A DNA stretch of 64,000 bases, taken from assembly GCF_013141825.1 (NCBI RefSeq), contig NZ_RZNH01000014.1, positions 45,999 to 109,998 on the forward strand, written 5' to 3'. Position 1 is the first letter of the stretch; each line of letters starts with the position of its first letter. Positions 7,955 to 16,848 of this stretch are shown piece by piece. The notes beneath the pieces were generated by a model, which was not told where the DNA came from, searched no databases, and was given only the letters and a program-made list of their open reading frames with translations. The position numbers and the translations under genes were made by a program. The stretch is from Marinifilum caeruleilacunae (GTDB lineage: Bacteria; Bacteroidota; Bacteroidia; Bacteroidales; Marinifilaceae).

Positions 7955-7988
7955 TATTTTGCTTCAAAATCCCTTAAATAACTGATTA

Positions 7989-8135
7989 CTACAAAAATAT
8001 GTGATCACCCCAGATGAGAATTATAGCAATGATCAGGAAAAAGATCATTACAAAATAACAGCCAAACTTAGTTGCCTGCGGTGGTCGCGGACGAAAATCC
8101 GTCAGGTCGCATTTTTTAAAATTTTGTCGTACCAT
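7989..8135 (-). CDS. Small single-pass membrane protein
   Basis: A 48-residue protein (from the ATG at 8135). It has a short basic and proline-containing N-terminus (DFRPRPPQATK) and one C-terminal hydrophobic segment, FGCYFVMIFFLIIAIILIW, which is clearly transmembrane. A TTG in frame at 8180 would give 63 residues and overlap the upstream lipoprotein gene by 20 bp. I prefer the ATG because it is preceded by a GAGAAAC purine stretch. It is translationally close to the lipoprotein gene and probably in the same unit. The family is not recognised. Confidence 0.5.
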   Translation of the reverse strand: MVRQNFKKCDLTDFRPRPPQATKFGCYFVMIFFLIIAIILIWGDHIFL

Positions 8136-8160
8136 TTGTTTCTCGAAGCGTACAAGGATA

Positions 8161-8694
8161 CTATTCCTCGATAATTTCAATCTTTTCTGCCAAAATACTT
8201 ACCACTCGCACATAATCCTTGCCCGACTTCTGCATTTTATCTCGTAAACTCTTCACTTCGGCAGCCGATAAACTATCTGCAACACCCGTTTCCTGTTTGC
8301 GTTTTACCCAATCTTTATCCAGACATGGAGTATGATCGATATGGCATAAAAGGGTCTTTTCTCTTGCGATCTCATCAACAAAAGCTCTTTCAATTTTTTC
8401 ACACTCTACTCTGCCTGTTAACTTTAGCTTTTTATGCTTGAGTTTGGCATTAAATTGCACCAGGATATTGTCCGGCACCACTTTCACAATAGAACCATTG
8501 GCTGATTTAAGCTTTAGTTTCTTTTCCTCTGCTCCACAAAAATGAACGGCTAATCCTTCTGTTTCAATCCGCTTGCCTTCAAAATATTCCACATCCTCAA
8601 TCAATTGGTCCAATGCAACAACATCCACTTTCTCTTCTTTGCAAGATAAGAGTCCCAATATTATTATTGGAATCAGGAAAAAACGCTTATTCAT
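8161..8694 (-). CDS. Lipoprotein of unknown function, OB-fold-like
   Basis: A 177-residue lipoprotein. The signal peptide MNKRFFLIPIIILGLLSC ends in the lipobox LLSC (Cys18), so it is probably tethered to the inner or outer membrane. The body (EDVEYFEGKRIETEGLAVHFCGAEEKKLKLKSANGSIVKVVP) looks like an OB-fold nucleic-acid- or ligand-binding barrel of the kind found in several small Bacteroidota lipoproteins. There are several Cys/His residues (HFCG, LLCHIDHTPC) that might bind metal. It follows the putative metallopeptidase gene after only 2 bp, implying coexpression. Function unknown. Confidence 0.78.
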   Translation of the reverse strand: MNKRFFLIPIIILGLLSCKEEKVDVVALDQLIEDVEYFEGKRIETEGLAVHFCGAEEKKLKLKSANGSIVKVVPDNILVQFNAKLKHKKLKLTGRVECEKIERAFVDEIAREKTLLCHIDHTPCLDKDWVKRKQETGVADSLSAAEVKSLRDKMQKSGKDYVRVVSILAEKIEIIEE

Positions 8695-8696
8695 CT

Positions 8697-9515
8697 TTAT
8701 TTATTTTTAAAGTTTTCGACATACGATTTGGGTATAAATGCAATATTCGCCCTAATTTCTTCCCGATAGGTTAGCAATTCGGGAAACTGATAGAAAAAGG
8801 AAATTTTTTGATTTTTGATATCGCTTTTTAATGGCTGATCCGAAAGCACAAAAAAGGTCCAGGATTCTGCAATATCTTCTTCAGGGCTTTCTGCGGCATA
8901 ATCTGTTACAAACTCATCTGAATGGTCCAGGTAAAACTGGTACAACCTGTCAGCCAATTTTTCCTGATTTCTTTTCTCACAAATTCTGTCCCATTGTCGT
9001 AAAAGTTTTCCTTCCCAGAATTCCTCCACAAATAAATTCAGGTAACTCCCTTTAATGGCATAACCTTCATCCGTTAAATATCCCCGGTCAGGATCTTGTA
9101 TTTCATCATCGCTCAATTCAATTTGCATCGAGTTTAAGCTAAGCAAGTGCCCAAATTCATGTATTAATGTGTGGGTATAGTCCAGAATTTCTATGGAATC
9201 CCTGCTAAAGATGTTCATATCGGCAGTATCTAAATCTACCTGCCAGAAATCAACTGTTTCATCCATCTGATTCATTCCTCCCAAATCCTCATTTCTACCA
9301 TCCGAGAACAATCGTAAAGACACTACATATTTCTTTAGCAAATCATTGGGTAAGATTGAACAAACTGCCTCCCAATATTGAAAGCCCAGTGTATCGATTT
9401 TTGAATTGGGGCTTTCAATCCTTCCATTTTCTATCTTCCAAACACCAACCTGCTGGGCATTCACCATTTGCAAAAGACAAGGCCATATGGCAATCAGGAA
9501 TAGGATTTTTTTCAT
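8697..9515 (-). CDS. Secreted putative zinc metallopeptidase-like protein
   Basis: A 272-residue protein with a cleavable signal peptide (to about residue 20, VNA-QQ). Residues 119-123 are HEFGH within YTHTLIHEFGHLLSLNS, an HExxH zinc motif that matches gluzincin/metzincin-type peptidases. A third ligand is not obvious. The rest is acidic and not recognised. It is probably periplasmic or exported. It sits directly upstream of the OB-fold-like lipoprotein (2-bp gap) and 21 bp after the HD-domain gene, so all three may be one transcript. Confidence 0.72.
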   Translation of the reverse strand: MKKILFLIAIWPCLLQMVNAQQVGVWKIENGRIESPNSKIDTLGFQYWEAVCSILPNDLLKKYVVSLRLFSDGRNEDLGGMNQMDETVDFWQVDLDTADMNIFSRDSIEILDYTHTLIHEFGHLLSLNSMQIELSDDEIQDPDRGYLTDEGYAIKGSYLNLFVEEFWEGKLLRQWDRICEKRNQEKLADRLYQFYLDHSDEFVTDYAAESPEEDIAESWTFFVLSDQPLKSDIKNQKISFFYQFPELLTYREEIRANIAFIPKSYVENFKNK

Positions 9516-9536
9516 TTAAACGAGTTTTTAATGTGG

Positions 9537-10073
9537 TCACTTTAGGTAAACCTGATAATCTTCAATTTTTTGTTCCAATCTCCGATGTAAGTACTCATTT
9601 TTATCAAATAGCTCCTCACAAATCATTAGCGCTTCCTTTCTGTAGGCCAACATCTTATCCTTGGTCCAATGCCCAGGTGGTTCCTGGAGGTTGGTAATTC
9701 GATCGGCCAATTTCACCATTCCCACCTCCTTCTCTAACTGATTAATGCGATTCAAACTATCCATCATTTGCTCTTGCTTCGTCGAAAGCTGTTCATTTTT
9801 AGTTAATGCCAGCACTCCTTTTGCAACACGATCGCCAAAAGCTTCGCTAAGTTCTTCCAGTTTCGTATCGGTATCCTCCAGTGTATCATGCAATATGGCG
9901 AGCTGCACTGCAAAATCAAGATCAAAGGTATTGGCTGCAGCATAAGCCATTAAAATTTCCATGGCTACATTGGAAATATGCAGCAAGTAGTTTGAGTTAG
10001 TTCCCGGAACTTGCTGGTTCTTATGCTTTTCTCCAGCAAATTTTATTGCTTTCTGATAGATCTCCTGTGTCAT
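9537..10073 (-). CDS. HD-domain phosphohydrolase (MESH1/SpoT hydrolase-like)
   Basis: A 178-residue stand-alone HD-domain protein resembling the ppGpp hydrolase half of RelA/SpoT and the small MESH1/SAH hydrolases. Metal ligands are visible: H32 (LLHISNVAMEI), H62-D63 (LHDTLEDTDT) with the ED pair at 66-67, and D124 in VKLADRITNL. No synthetase, TGS or ACT domain is present. The likely reaction is removal of the 3' pyrophosphate of (p)ppGpp or a related nucleotide (Mn2+-dependent), which is family knowledge not shown here. It is the first gene of the short minus-strand unit ending at 7989. Confidence 0.85.
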   Translation of the reverse strand: MTQEIYQKAIKFAGEKHKNQQVPGTNSNYLLHISNVAMEILMAYAAANTFDLDFAVQLAILHDTLEDTDTKLEELSEAFGDRVAKGVLALTKNEQLSTKQEQMMDSLNRINQLEKEVGMVKLADRITNLQEPPGHWTKDKMLAYRKEALMICEELFDKNEYLHRRLEQKIEDYQVYLK

Positions 10074-10341
10074 GCGCTCTGTTTTAGTTGATAATTTTTA
10101 CTGCCCACCATGATGAACAAACGAAACAACAACATTCATTATGTTTTGGATGTGAATTTATAAACAATAAATTTTAATCAAAAAATTTTTATCAGAATTG
10201 AGCATCCGAATTTAAAATGTTCACGCAACCTCTTTCACTTTACAGCATCATTAGAATAAATGCCGGATAAACAACAAGAGCAAAACGTATTTAGGTACTA
10301 TTTTTGTTGTTTTTAGGCCAATAACTCTAAATACTGATGTG

Positions 10342-10923
10342 ATGAAGAAATGGATTTTTATTTTATTGTTGGGATTATTTACGGGTTGTTTGGATGATAA
10401 TGATAACGAAATCATTTATCACACACACGACAACAGTGTTGTTTTATTACAGGTAAATTATACCGATTATGTGTTTGAAGGTGGAATTGAGTTGTTCCTG
10501 CATTCGGAATTTAACGATGCAGATACCATTCCCATTAGCGTTGATTATGTACCTCCTGGAGATTTTGGAAGTATTGCATTGTACTACGAACCAATAGAAG
10601 AGTTGATTTTTGAAGGTACCATTGTATGGTCAGGATCTGGTAAGAGATCTTTCCCGGATAGAATTTACCACCCAAATAACTTCTTGTATCTGGATGAAGA
10701 AATTGAAAAACCTGAAGATGAAAGGTTTCAAATCATATTTCCTGAAGAAGGAGTTGAGTATCCTTTAGATTCGATTTGGAATTCGATCAACGAGCTTTCC
10801 ATTGTATCACGATATCTGGAAGGTGGCAAAAAAATTGGAGTTTTTCGTTATACGCCAAGTGTCGGAATTGGTGATCCGAATGAATGGAATTGGTATGTGA
10901 TTATGAACACAATACCAGACTAA
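10342..10923 (+). CDS. Lipoprotein of unknown function
   Basis: A 193-residue lipoprotein: MKKWIFILLLGLFTGC with the Cys in the lipobox FTGC, followed by an acidic stretch (LDDNDNEI) compatible with the Bacteroidota outer-membrane lipoprotein export signal. The mature part is acidic, beta-rich and rich in aromatic residues. No domain is recognised. The ATG at 10342 is preferred over the GTG at 10339. It is a single gene with its own terminator just downstream. A TATTTTTG -7-like box lies at 10299-10306. Confidence 0.72.
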   Translation: MKKWIFILLLGLFTGCLDDNDNEIIYHTHDNSVVLLQVNYTDYVFEGGIELFLHSEFNDADTIPISVDYVPPGDFGSIALYYEPIEELIFEGTIVWSGSGKRSFPDRIYHPNNFLYLDEEIEKPEDERFQIIFPEEGVEYPLDSIWNSINELSIVSRYLEGGKKIGVFRYTPSVGIGDPNEWNWYVIMNTIPD

Positions 10924-10939
10924 CCACTAACTATGAATG

Positions 10940-10973
10940 AAAGGAGATGAGTACTTCACTTGTCTCCTTTTTA
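10940..10973 (+). terminator. Intrinsic terminator after the lipoprotein gene
   Basis: AAAGGAGA (10940-10947) pairs with TCTCCTTT (10963-10970), which runs into a short T-tract. Confidence 0.7.
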
Positions 10974-11106
10974 CATTTCCAGTTCGGCGCAAAAAAAGGC
11001 GCAAAATCTCGCGCCCGTAATTTCATATTTCAACACCAGTAAAGCAGTTTACACACAGTAAAATAATCATTATTACAGATCACTCTTTACTGATAACTGT
11101 TCAACG

Positions 11107-11889
11107 TTATTTAACTGTTTTCTTCATAATTGCAATATAAGACCAGTTCAGGTCTCTCAACTTCATCGCTTCTTCGATTTCACGTTGCGTGTCAGCATCC
11201 ACATTAAACACCTCGTTTCTGCCATAAGCATCGAAATAGTGAAGGTAACCATCGAACATGTCAAAGGTCATGTGAGTCATTCTTACATTGCTTCCCGAAG
11301 GCATCAGCACTCGCGTTAAGCTCCAATGGCTCATCGTTTTTGCATCTACCCTTTTCTGATGAATTGGCAGGAATAATTCTGTTTCAGCTTTTTCATACTC
11401 ATCAAATTTGCCTTCTGCAGCTTCCATAAAATTCATTCTCATTACCGTTCCAACATCCATTTTAAAATCATCTTCGGTAGCAACAACAACCTTCATAAAC
11501 ACTCTTTTACTGAGTTCACGAGATTTCACCGTCTCTTTCAGCTCTGCCTTTAAATCCTCGTCAGACATTTCAGGGTAAGCCTTTTTAGCAGCAGCAAAGG
11601 TATCTCCATTTGCCATCGCCTTTACCGGATCATCATAGATGGTAACTGTAAGGTACTGATAACCTTGTTCACTACCACCAGGCTTTAGAGACCATAAATC
11701 CCAACCCAATATTTCTCCACTTTTTAATCTTTCTTCGTGAATCTTTTCAAAAAAAGTTTCGGTTTCCCAATAATCCAGCTCCATATCGTCTGAAACCTTC
11801 ATAAAATCGAAAACCAGAAATCTCTCCTGCTGAGCCATGCCAACACTGCATAACAAAGCAAACGTAACCAATAGCAATATTTTTCTCAT
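11107..11889 (-). CDS. Secreted protein of unknown function, 260 aa
   Basis: A signal peptide (MRKILLLVTFALLCSVGMAQ) precedes a 240-residue acidic soluble protein, so it is probably periplasmic. The two halves look internally related. QERFLVFDFMKVSDD...YWETETFFEKIHEERLKSG in the first half and GTVMRMNFMEAAEGKFDEYEKAETELFLPIHQKRVD in the second both suggest a ferredoxin-like alpha/beta barrel (dimeric alpha-beta barrel/NIPSNAP-like) duplicated in one chain. That is inference. No catalytic residues can be named. It is a single gene, divergent from the glycogen branching enzyme gene. Confidence 0.7.
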   Translation of the reverse strand: MRKILLLVTFALLCSVGMAQQERFLVFDFMKVSDDMELDYWETETFFEKIHEERLKSGEILGWDLWSLKPGGSEQGYQYLTVTIYDDPVKAMANGDTFAAAKKAYPEMSDEDLKAELKETVKSRELSKRVFMKVVVATEDDFKMDVGTVMRMNFMEAAEGKFDEYEKAETELFLPIHQKRVDAKTMSHWSLTRVLMPSGSNVRMTHMTFDMFDGYLHYFDAYGRNEVFNVDADTQREIEEAMKLRDLNWSYIAIMKKTVK

Positions 11890-12183
11890 TTCAGCAAGTA
11901 TTTAGTGAATAATACTTAAGTTACAGCTTTTTCTTCCGGGAAACAATTCCATTTTGGTAAACCCCGTAAATTATCAGAGTAAGCAAAAATTCTTTCTCTT
12001 TATTATCCATATCAGACGAAATATTCTTGATCTGGAAAGATTGCCATCAAATGAAAAGGTTTGCGCTCGTAAAGTCTTGATATTTCGCAAAAACTTGACC
12101 TAAAATTCAAATGGAGATTGCATATAAATTGTATCTTTAAAAGTGTTTCACACCTTCGAATATTCAATCCATAAGATTAGAAA

Positions 12184-14196
12184 ATGATCAATCAACCGGA
12201 AATTGTAAAAAGCGATCCTCAACTAAGGCCATTTCAATCGATAATCGAAAATCGATTGGGAAGAATGGTAGAAAAGTCTAATGAATTGTCAAAAACCAAT
12301 TTATCTGACTTTGCGAATGGATACCGCTATTATGGTTTACACCAAAACGAGGAAAATTGGATCTTTAGAGAATGGGCTCCCAATGCCACCAATATTTACC
12401 TTATTGGTGATTTCAATAACTGGAGAGAATCAAAAGAATATGAATTCGAGAAAATGGAAAATGGAAATTTCGAATTGATAATCGATAAAAGTAAAATTCC
12501 ATGTCAAGTCCTATACAAACTTTCGGTACATTGGGAAGGTGGACAAGGAGAAAGAATTCCTGTATGGACCAATCGCGTGGTTCAGGATGAAGAAACCAAA
12601 TTGTTTTCGGCCCAAATTTGGCAGACTGAAAGTGATTATAAGTGGAAAAATGATAAAAAGAGAACCAAAGTAGATAACCCGCTGGTTTACGAGGCTCATA
12701 TTGGCATGGCTACCGAAAAAGAAGCAGTTGGAACCTACAATGAATTCAGGGAATGGGTACTTCCCCGTATCAAGAAAGCAGGTTACAATGTAATTCAATT
12801 GATGGCCATACAAGAGCATCCTTACTATGGATCTTTCGGATATCATGTCTCCAGTCTGTTTGCCGCATCTTCTCGTTTTGGAACACCGGAGGAACTCAAG
12901 CAATTGGTTGATGAAGCCCATGCCATGGATATTATGGTGATAATGGACCTTGTACATTCTCACGCCGTAAAAAATGAATTGGAAGGCCTTGGCCTATTCG
13001 ATGGTTCGCCTTACCAGTTTTTTCATACCGATGAAAGAAGAGAGCACAGCGCATGGGATTCTCTTTGCTACAATTATGGCAAAAACGAAGTAATTCACCT
13101 CCTCTTATCAAATATTAAATATTGGTTGGAAGAGTATCATTTCGATGGCTACAGGTTCGATGGTGTAACCAGTATGTTGTATAAAGATCATGGTTTATCG
13201 CGAGATTTTACCGGCTACGAAATGTACTTTGACGGCGAACAGGATGAAGATGCCATTTGCTACCTGGCTTTGGCAAACAAACTTATGAAGGAGGTCAATC
13301 CCAACTCTATCAGCATTGCAGAAGAGATGAGTGGTTACCCTGGATTGGCCAGTCCAATTGAAATGGGCGGCATTGGTTTCGATTTCCGCCTGGCCATGGG
13401 AACACCCGATTATTGGATCAAATTGATTAAGGAAAAGAACGATGAGGATTGGAACGTTGGGAACATCTTTTATGAATTATCAAATAAAAGAGAAGAAGAA
13501 CAAACCATTAGCTATGCAGAATCGCACGACCAGGCATTGGTTGGCGACAAAACCATCATTTTCCGTTTACTTGATAAGGAAATGTACTGGAACATGGACA
13601 AACAAAGCAGGAGTCTTGTGATTGATCGTGGAATTGCCTTGCACAAATTGATTCGACTGATGACTTTTTCCTGCGCCGGAAACGGATATTTGAACTTTAT
13701 GGGAAACGAATTTGGACATCCCGAATGGATCGATTTTCCAAGAGAAGGGAACGACTGGTCGTACAAACATGCACGCAGACAATGGAGCTTGTTGGATCAT
13801 CCAGACTTGAGGTTTGAGCATTTAAATGCCTTCGACAAAGCCATGATCGTTCTGCAGCATGATCAATCTTTCCTGTCGGATACAAGCATAGCCTGTCTTG
13901 CTGCAAATGAAGAAGACCAGGTTTTGGCAATTCAAAGAAAAGACCTGGTTTTTGTTTTCAATCTACACCCATCAGAATCTTATACCTTTTATGGAATTCC
14001 TGTAAAAGCTGGAAAATATGAGATCATATTAGATTCGGACGCTGAGGAATTTGGCGGTTTTAATCGAGTTGATAATCAACAACAATATTATTCAAAACCA
14101 GAAGTTCAATTATCGCAAAAACACAGGCTATACTTATACCTTCCCAGCAGAACAGCATTGGTTTTCAAGCACATTCCGCCCAAAAGTATTTTTTAA
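12184..14196 (+). CDS. glgB: 1,4-alpha-glucan branching enzyme, eukaryote-like GH13_8 type
   Basis: A 670-residue glycogen branching enzyme that makes alpha-1,6 branches by cutting and transferring alpha-1,4 chains. An N-terminal CBM48 (about 45-150: FREWAPNATNIYLIGDFNNW) precedes the GH13 barrel. The sequence follows the eukaryotic/GH13_8 subfamily closely: FDGYRFDGVTSMLY (nucleophile D326), SISIAEEMSG (acid E380), YAESHDQALVGDK (transition-state D449). The usual bacterial GlgB (GH13_9) signatures are absent. It is followed 3 bp later by a GH13 amylase. The other glycogen genes lie at 26.6-35.5 kb on the opposite strand. The cytoplasmic location fits the lack of a signal peptide. Confidence 0.93.
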   Translation: MINQPEIVKSDPQLRPFQSIIENRLGRMVEKSNELSKTNLSDFANGYRYYGLHQNEENWIFREWAPNATNIYLIGDFNNWRESKEYEFEKMENGNFELIIDKSKIPCQVLYKLSVHWEGGQGERIPVWTNRVVQDEETKLFSAQIWQTESDYKWKNDKKRTKVDNPLVYEAHIGMATEKEAVGTYNEFREWVLPRIKKAGYNVIQLMAIQEHPYYGSFGYHVSSLFAASSRFGTPEELKQLVDEAHAMDIMVIMDLVHSHAVKNELEGLGLFDGSPYQFFHTDERREHSAWDSLCYNYGKNEVIHLLLSNIKYWLEEYHFDGYRFDGVTSMLYKDHGLSRDFTGYEMYFDGEQDEDAICYLALANKLMKEVNPNSISIAEEMSGYPGLASPIEMGGIGFDFRLAMGTPDYWIKLIKEKNDEDWNVGNIFYELSNKREEEQTISYAESHDQALVGDKTIIFRLLDKEMYWNMDKQSRSLVIDRGIALHKLIRLMTFSCAGNGYLNFMGNEFGHPEWIDFPREGNDWSYKHARRQWSLLDHPDLRFEHLNAFDKAMIVLQHDQSFLSDTSIACLAANEEDQVLAIQRKDLVFVFNLHPSESYTFYGIPVKAGKYEIILDSDAEEFGGFNRVDNQQQYYSKPEVQLSQKHRLYLYLPSRTALVFKHIPPKSIF

Positions 14197-14199
14197 ATC

Positions 14200-15900
14200 A
14201 TGACAAAAGAGAAAATTATTATATACCAGTTATTGCCCAGGTTGTTTGGCAATAAAAACACAAATCTTGTTCTGAATGGTTCAAGAGTTGAGAATGGCAG
14301 CGGTAAATTCAGCGACATCACTCACAAAGCCCTTAGGGAGATAAAAAAAATGGGTGTCAACCACATTTGGTATACTGGTATTATTGAACATGCCATTGCC
14401 GAAGGATATCCTGAACATGGTATTTTAAAAGGAAACCCTTTGGTGATTAAAGGAAAAGCCGGTTCGCCCTACGCCATTGCAGATTACTATGATGTTAATC
14501 CCGATTTGTCAGACAATGTGAATGAGCGAATGGAGGAATTTCAGGAGCTGGTATCACGAACCCATCAAAATGGCATGAAAGCAATTATCGACTTTGTGCC
14601 CAACCATTTGGCCCGCGAGTACAAATCGGACAAAAATCCTAAAGGCACAAAAGATTTTGGTGAAGTGGATGATAAAAACAAGTCATTTTCTGCCACGAAC
14701 AATTACTACTATCTGCCAAATGAGGAGCTGAAATTACCACAGGAACTTCAAGATAAGTTCCCAAATCAGCAGTATACCGAAAATCCTGCCAAAGCAACGG
14801 GAAACGATCAATTTTCGGCCTATCCCAATTCTAACGACTGGTACGAAACCGTAAAACTTAATTATGGTATCGACTATCTGAATGGTCATGCCAAACATTT
14901 CGATCCCATTCCCGACACCTGGCATAAAATGAAAGACATTCTGCTCTATTGGGCACAAAAAGGAGTAGATGGCTTTCGTTGTGATATGGCAGAAATGGTT
15001 CCCGTAGAATTTTGGAATTGGGCAATTGGTGAACTAAAACATGAATTTCCTGATATCCTATTTATCGCCGAGGTATACAACCCTCAACTTTACGAAAGTT
15101 ATATCAGGCAAGGAAAGTTTGATTATTTGTACGATAAGGTAGGCTTGTACGATACTTTAAAAGCCGTAATTCGAAATGAACAGCCCGCCCGAAATATTTC
15201 AAATTGCTGGCAAGCCTTGAATGGCCTGGATCAACACATGCTTCGATTTTTAGAAAATCATGACGAACAACGTATTGCTTCACGCTTTTTCTCGGGAGAA
15301 ACACAAAAGGCAATTCCTGCCATGATGGTTTCAACCTGCCTGCACAAAGGTCCGGCAATGATTTATTTTGGACAGGAAGTTGGTGAACCGGCTGTTGGAG
15401 AATCAGGCTTTAGCGGCGACGATGGCAGAACTACCATTTTTGATTATTGGAACGTGCCTGAACACCAGAAATGGATGAATGGAGGTGCTTTCGACGAAGG
15501 CTTACTTTCTGCTTCACAAATTAATTTGAGAAAATCTTATGCCGAATTGTTGCAATTAGGACAAGAGCCTGCCATTAGCACAGGAGAATTCTATGATATC
15601 ATGTGGCAGAATACCAATATGAATTCGTTTAATTCCGACCGTATTTATGCATTTCTTCGCCATACAAAAAATCAAAAATTACTTATCATTTGTAATTTCG
15701 ATTCTCAAACTCAATTCCCTCATGTTGTTATTCCATCTCATGCATTGGAAGTTATGCAAATTCCAAGGCCAATTAAAATCTCCTTAACGGATAAACTAAG
15801 TTCATACGCCACAACAATTGGTACCGAAGAATTGATAAATCAAGGTGTAAAATTGGAAATAAGTGCTTACAATTCATTAATTTTAGAATTGAAGTACTAA
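14200..15900 (+). CDS. GH13 alpha-amylase family protein
   Basis: A 566-residue cytoplasmic GH13 glycoside hydrolase. The four family regions are seen: DFVPNH (131-136), GVDGFRCDMAEM with nucleophile D262, FIAEVYNP with acid E291, and FLENHDEQR with D355. A C-terminal beta domain begins at about residue 480. There is no signal peptide, so it acts on internal glycogen or imported maltodextrins rather than on external starch. The gene starts 3 bp after the branching enzyme, and translational coupling is likely. Specificity (alpha-amylase, maltogenic amylase or a transferase) cannot be decided from the motifs. Confidence 0.92.
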   Translation: MTKEKIIIYQLLPRLFGNKNTNLVLNGSRVENGSGKFSDITHKALREIKKMGVNHIWYTGIIEHAIAEGYPEHGILKGNPLVIKGKAGSPYAIADYYDVNPDLSDNVNERMEEFQELVSRTHQNGMKAIIDFVPNHLAREYKSDKNPKGTKDFGEVDDKNKSFSATNNYYYLPNEELKLPQELQDKFPNQQYTENPAKATGNDQFSAYPNSNDWYETVKLNYGIDYLNGHAKHFDPIPDTWHKMKDILLYWAQKGVDGFRCDMAEMVPVEFWNWAIGELKHEFPDILFIAEVYNPQLYESYIRQGKFDYLYDKVGLYDTLKAVIRNEQPARNISNCWQALNGLDQHMLRFLENHDEQRIASRFFSGETQKAIPAMMVSTCLHKGPAMIYFGQEVGEPAVGESGFSGDDGRTTIFDYWNVPEHQKWMNGGAFDEGLLSASQINLRKSYAELLQLGQEPAISTGEFYDIMWQNTNMNSFNSDRIYAFLRHTKNQKLLIICNFDSQTQFPHVVIPSHALEVMQIPRPIKISLTDKLSSYATTIGTEELINQGVKLEISAYNSLILELKY

Positions 15901-15912
15901 AACCCAAACAAC

Positions 15913-16401
15913 ATGAAAACCTTACATTGGAAAAAAGGCCTGTTTAGCTGTACCTACAAAATCTATTCGGGCAATGAACAAATAGGATCGCTTTGCAACA
16001 GAAGTTTCTCAAAAAACAGTGAAGCCGAAATGAATGGTAAGAAATACACTTTTCGAACCAAAGGTTTTTTTAAGCAATCAACCGAAGTGTATACTGAATC
16101 TGGCGAGCTTGTAGGCGAAATTCAGTACAACTCCTGGATGACCAAGGCTCAAATCAGCCTGAATTCTAAATATTACTATTGGAAATACAATACCATGTGG
16201 AATACCAAATGGATTATGGAAGGTGAAGACCAAACTCAAATTAAGTCATGTACCAATTCTTTTAGTGGTGATATTGATACCAATACCGATAATGAATTGG
16301 CAATTCTTTCGGGATTGTATGTTACCAATTACTATATGCAAATGACCGTAGCGGTTATGGTGGCTGTATTTATTCCAATTTTTACAAGTACGATGCAGTA
16401 A
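15913..16401 (+). CDS. Protein of unknown function with C-terminal membrane segment
   Basis: A 162-residue protein, 12 bp after the amylase and probably in its operon. Residues about 1-120 are beta-rich (IGSLCNRSFSKNSEAEMNGKKYTFRTKGFFKQSTEVYTESGELVGEI) and somewhat recall the LURP-one/tubby-like barrel in the repeated G-xx-x-G-E hairpins. This resemblance is weak. A single hydrophobic segment, YYMQMTVAVMVAVFIPIFTS, ends the protein. No signal peptide. The role is unknown. Confidence 0.68.
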   Translation: MKTLHWKKGLFSCTYKIYSGNEQIGSLCNRSFSKNSEAEMNGKKYTFRTKGFFKQSTEVYTESGELVGEIQYNSWMTKAQISLNSKYYYWKYNTMWNTKWIMEGEDQTQIKSCTNSFSGDIDTNTDNELAILSGLYVTNYYMQMTVAVMVAVFIPIFTSTMQ

Positions 16402-16848
16402 TCTTGAATTAAAACCTCAGGAATTAAAGGAAATCTTGAATTAAGCACACTTTAAAATTACAAAATAGGAGAACACAACGGTCAAAACTCAGTTCTCCTC
16501 TATATTCTTACGCCCTTTTAAGCACTCCTTTTCAGGTTTCAATTCTTATCTTTATTGATTATAAACAACGAGTCACTCCTACTTCTAAATATAGGCTGTT
16601 CAACAGGATACTATGAAATACAATCACCACTGCATTTTATTATCATTTCATTTTTAGATACTTATACGAACACTACTTATTATCCAACGATACAATTGTT
16701 AAGGTTTGTTAAAACATTAGGTTAAGATGTTAATTTTTTAATTTTACTTAAATTTTCCACTAATATTTTAGTTACATTTAAAGTGATTTTGATTATTAAC
16801 ATGAGGGGACAGATTGAAGAAGGGACGAAAAAAGACTACTAAACCATT
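16402..16848. other. 447-bp intergenic region
   Basis: AT-rich. A 13-bp direct repeat AATCTTGAATTAA occurs at 16400-16412 and 16432-16444. An inverted repeat AGGAGAAC/GTTCTCCT (16467-16474/16492-16499) may end the glycogen transcript although no T-run follows. The 3' part presumably holds the efflux-operon promoter, but no box matches the TTTG/TAnnTTTG consensus fully. A 13-codon ATG frame (16801-16842) is in frame with the adaptor gene but stopped by TAA seven bases before its TTG start. Confidence 0.5.

Noticed and set aside
12126-12158. AAATTGTATC sequence upstream of the branching enzyme, resembling the AraC-type distal site
   Set aside because: Only the left half matches, there is no proximal half-site 21 bp away and no TAnnTTTG box in register. 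TATCTTTA there may itself be a -7-like box.
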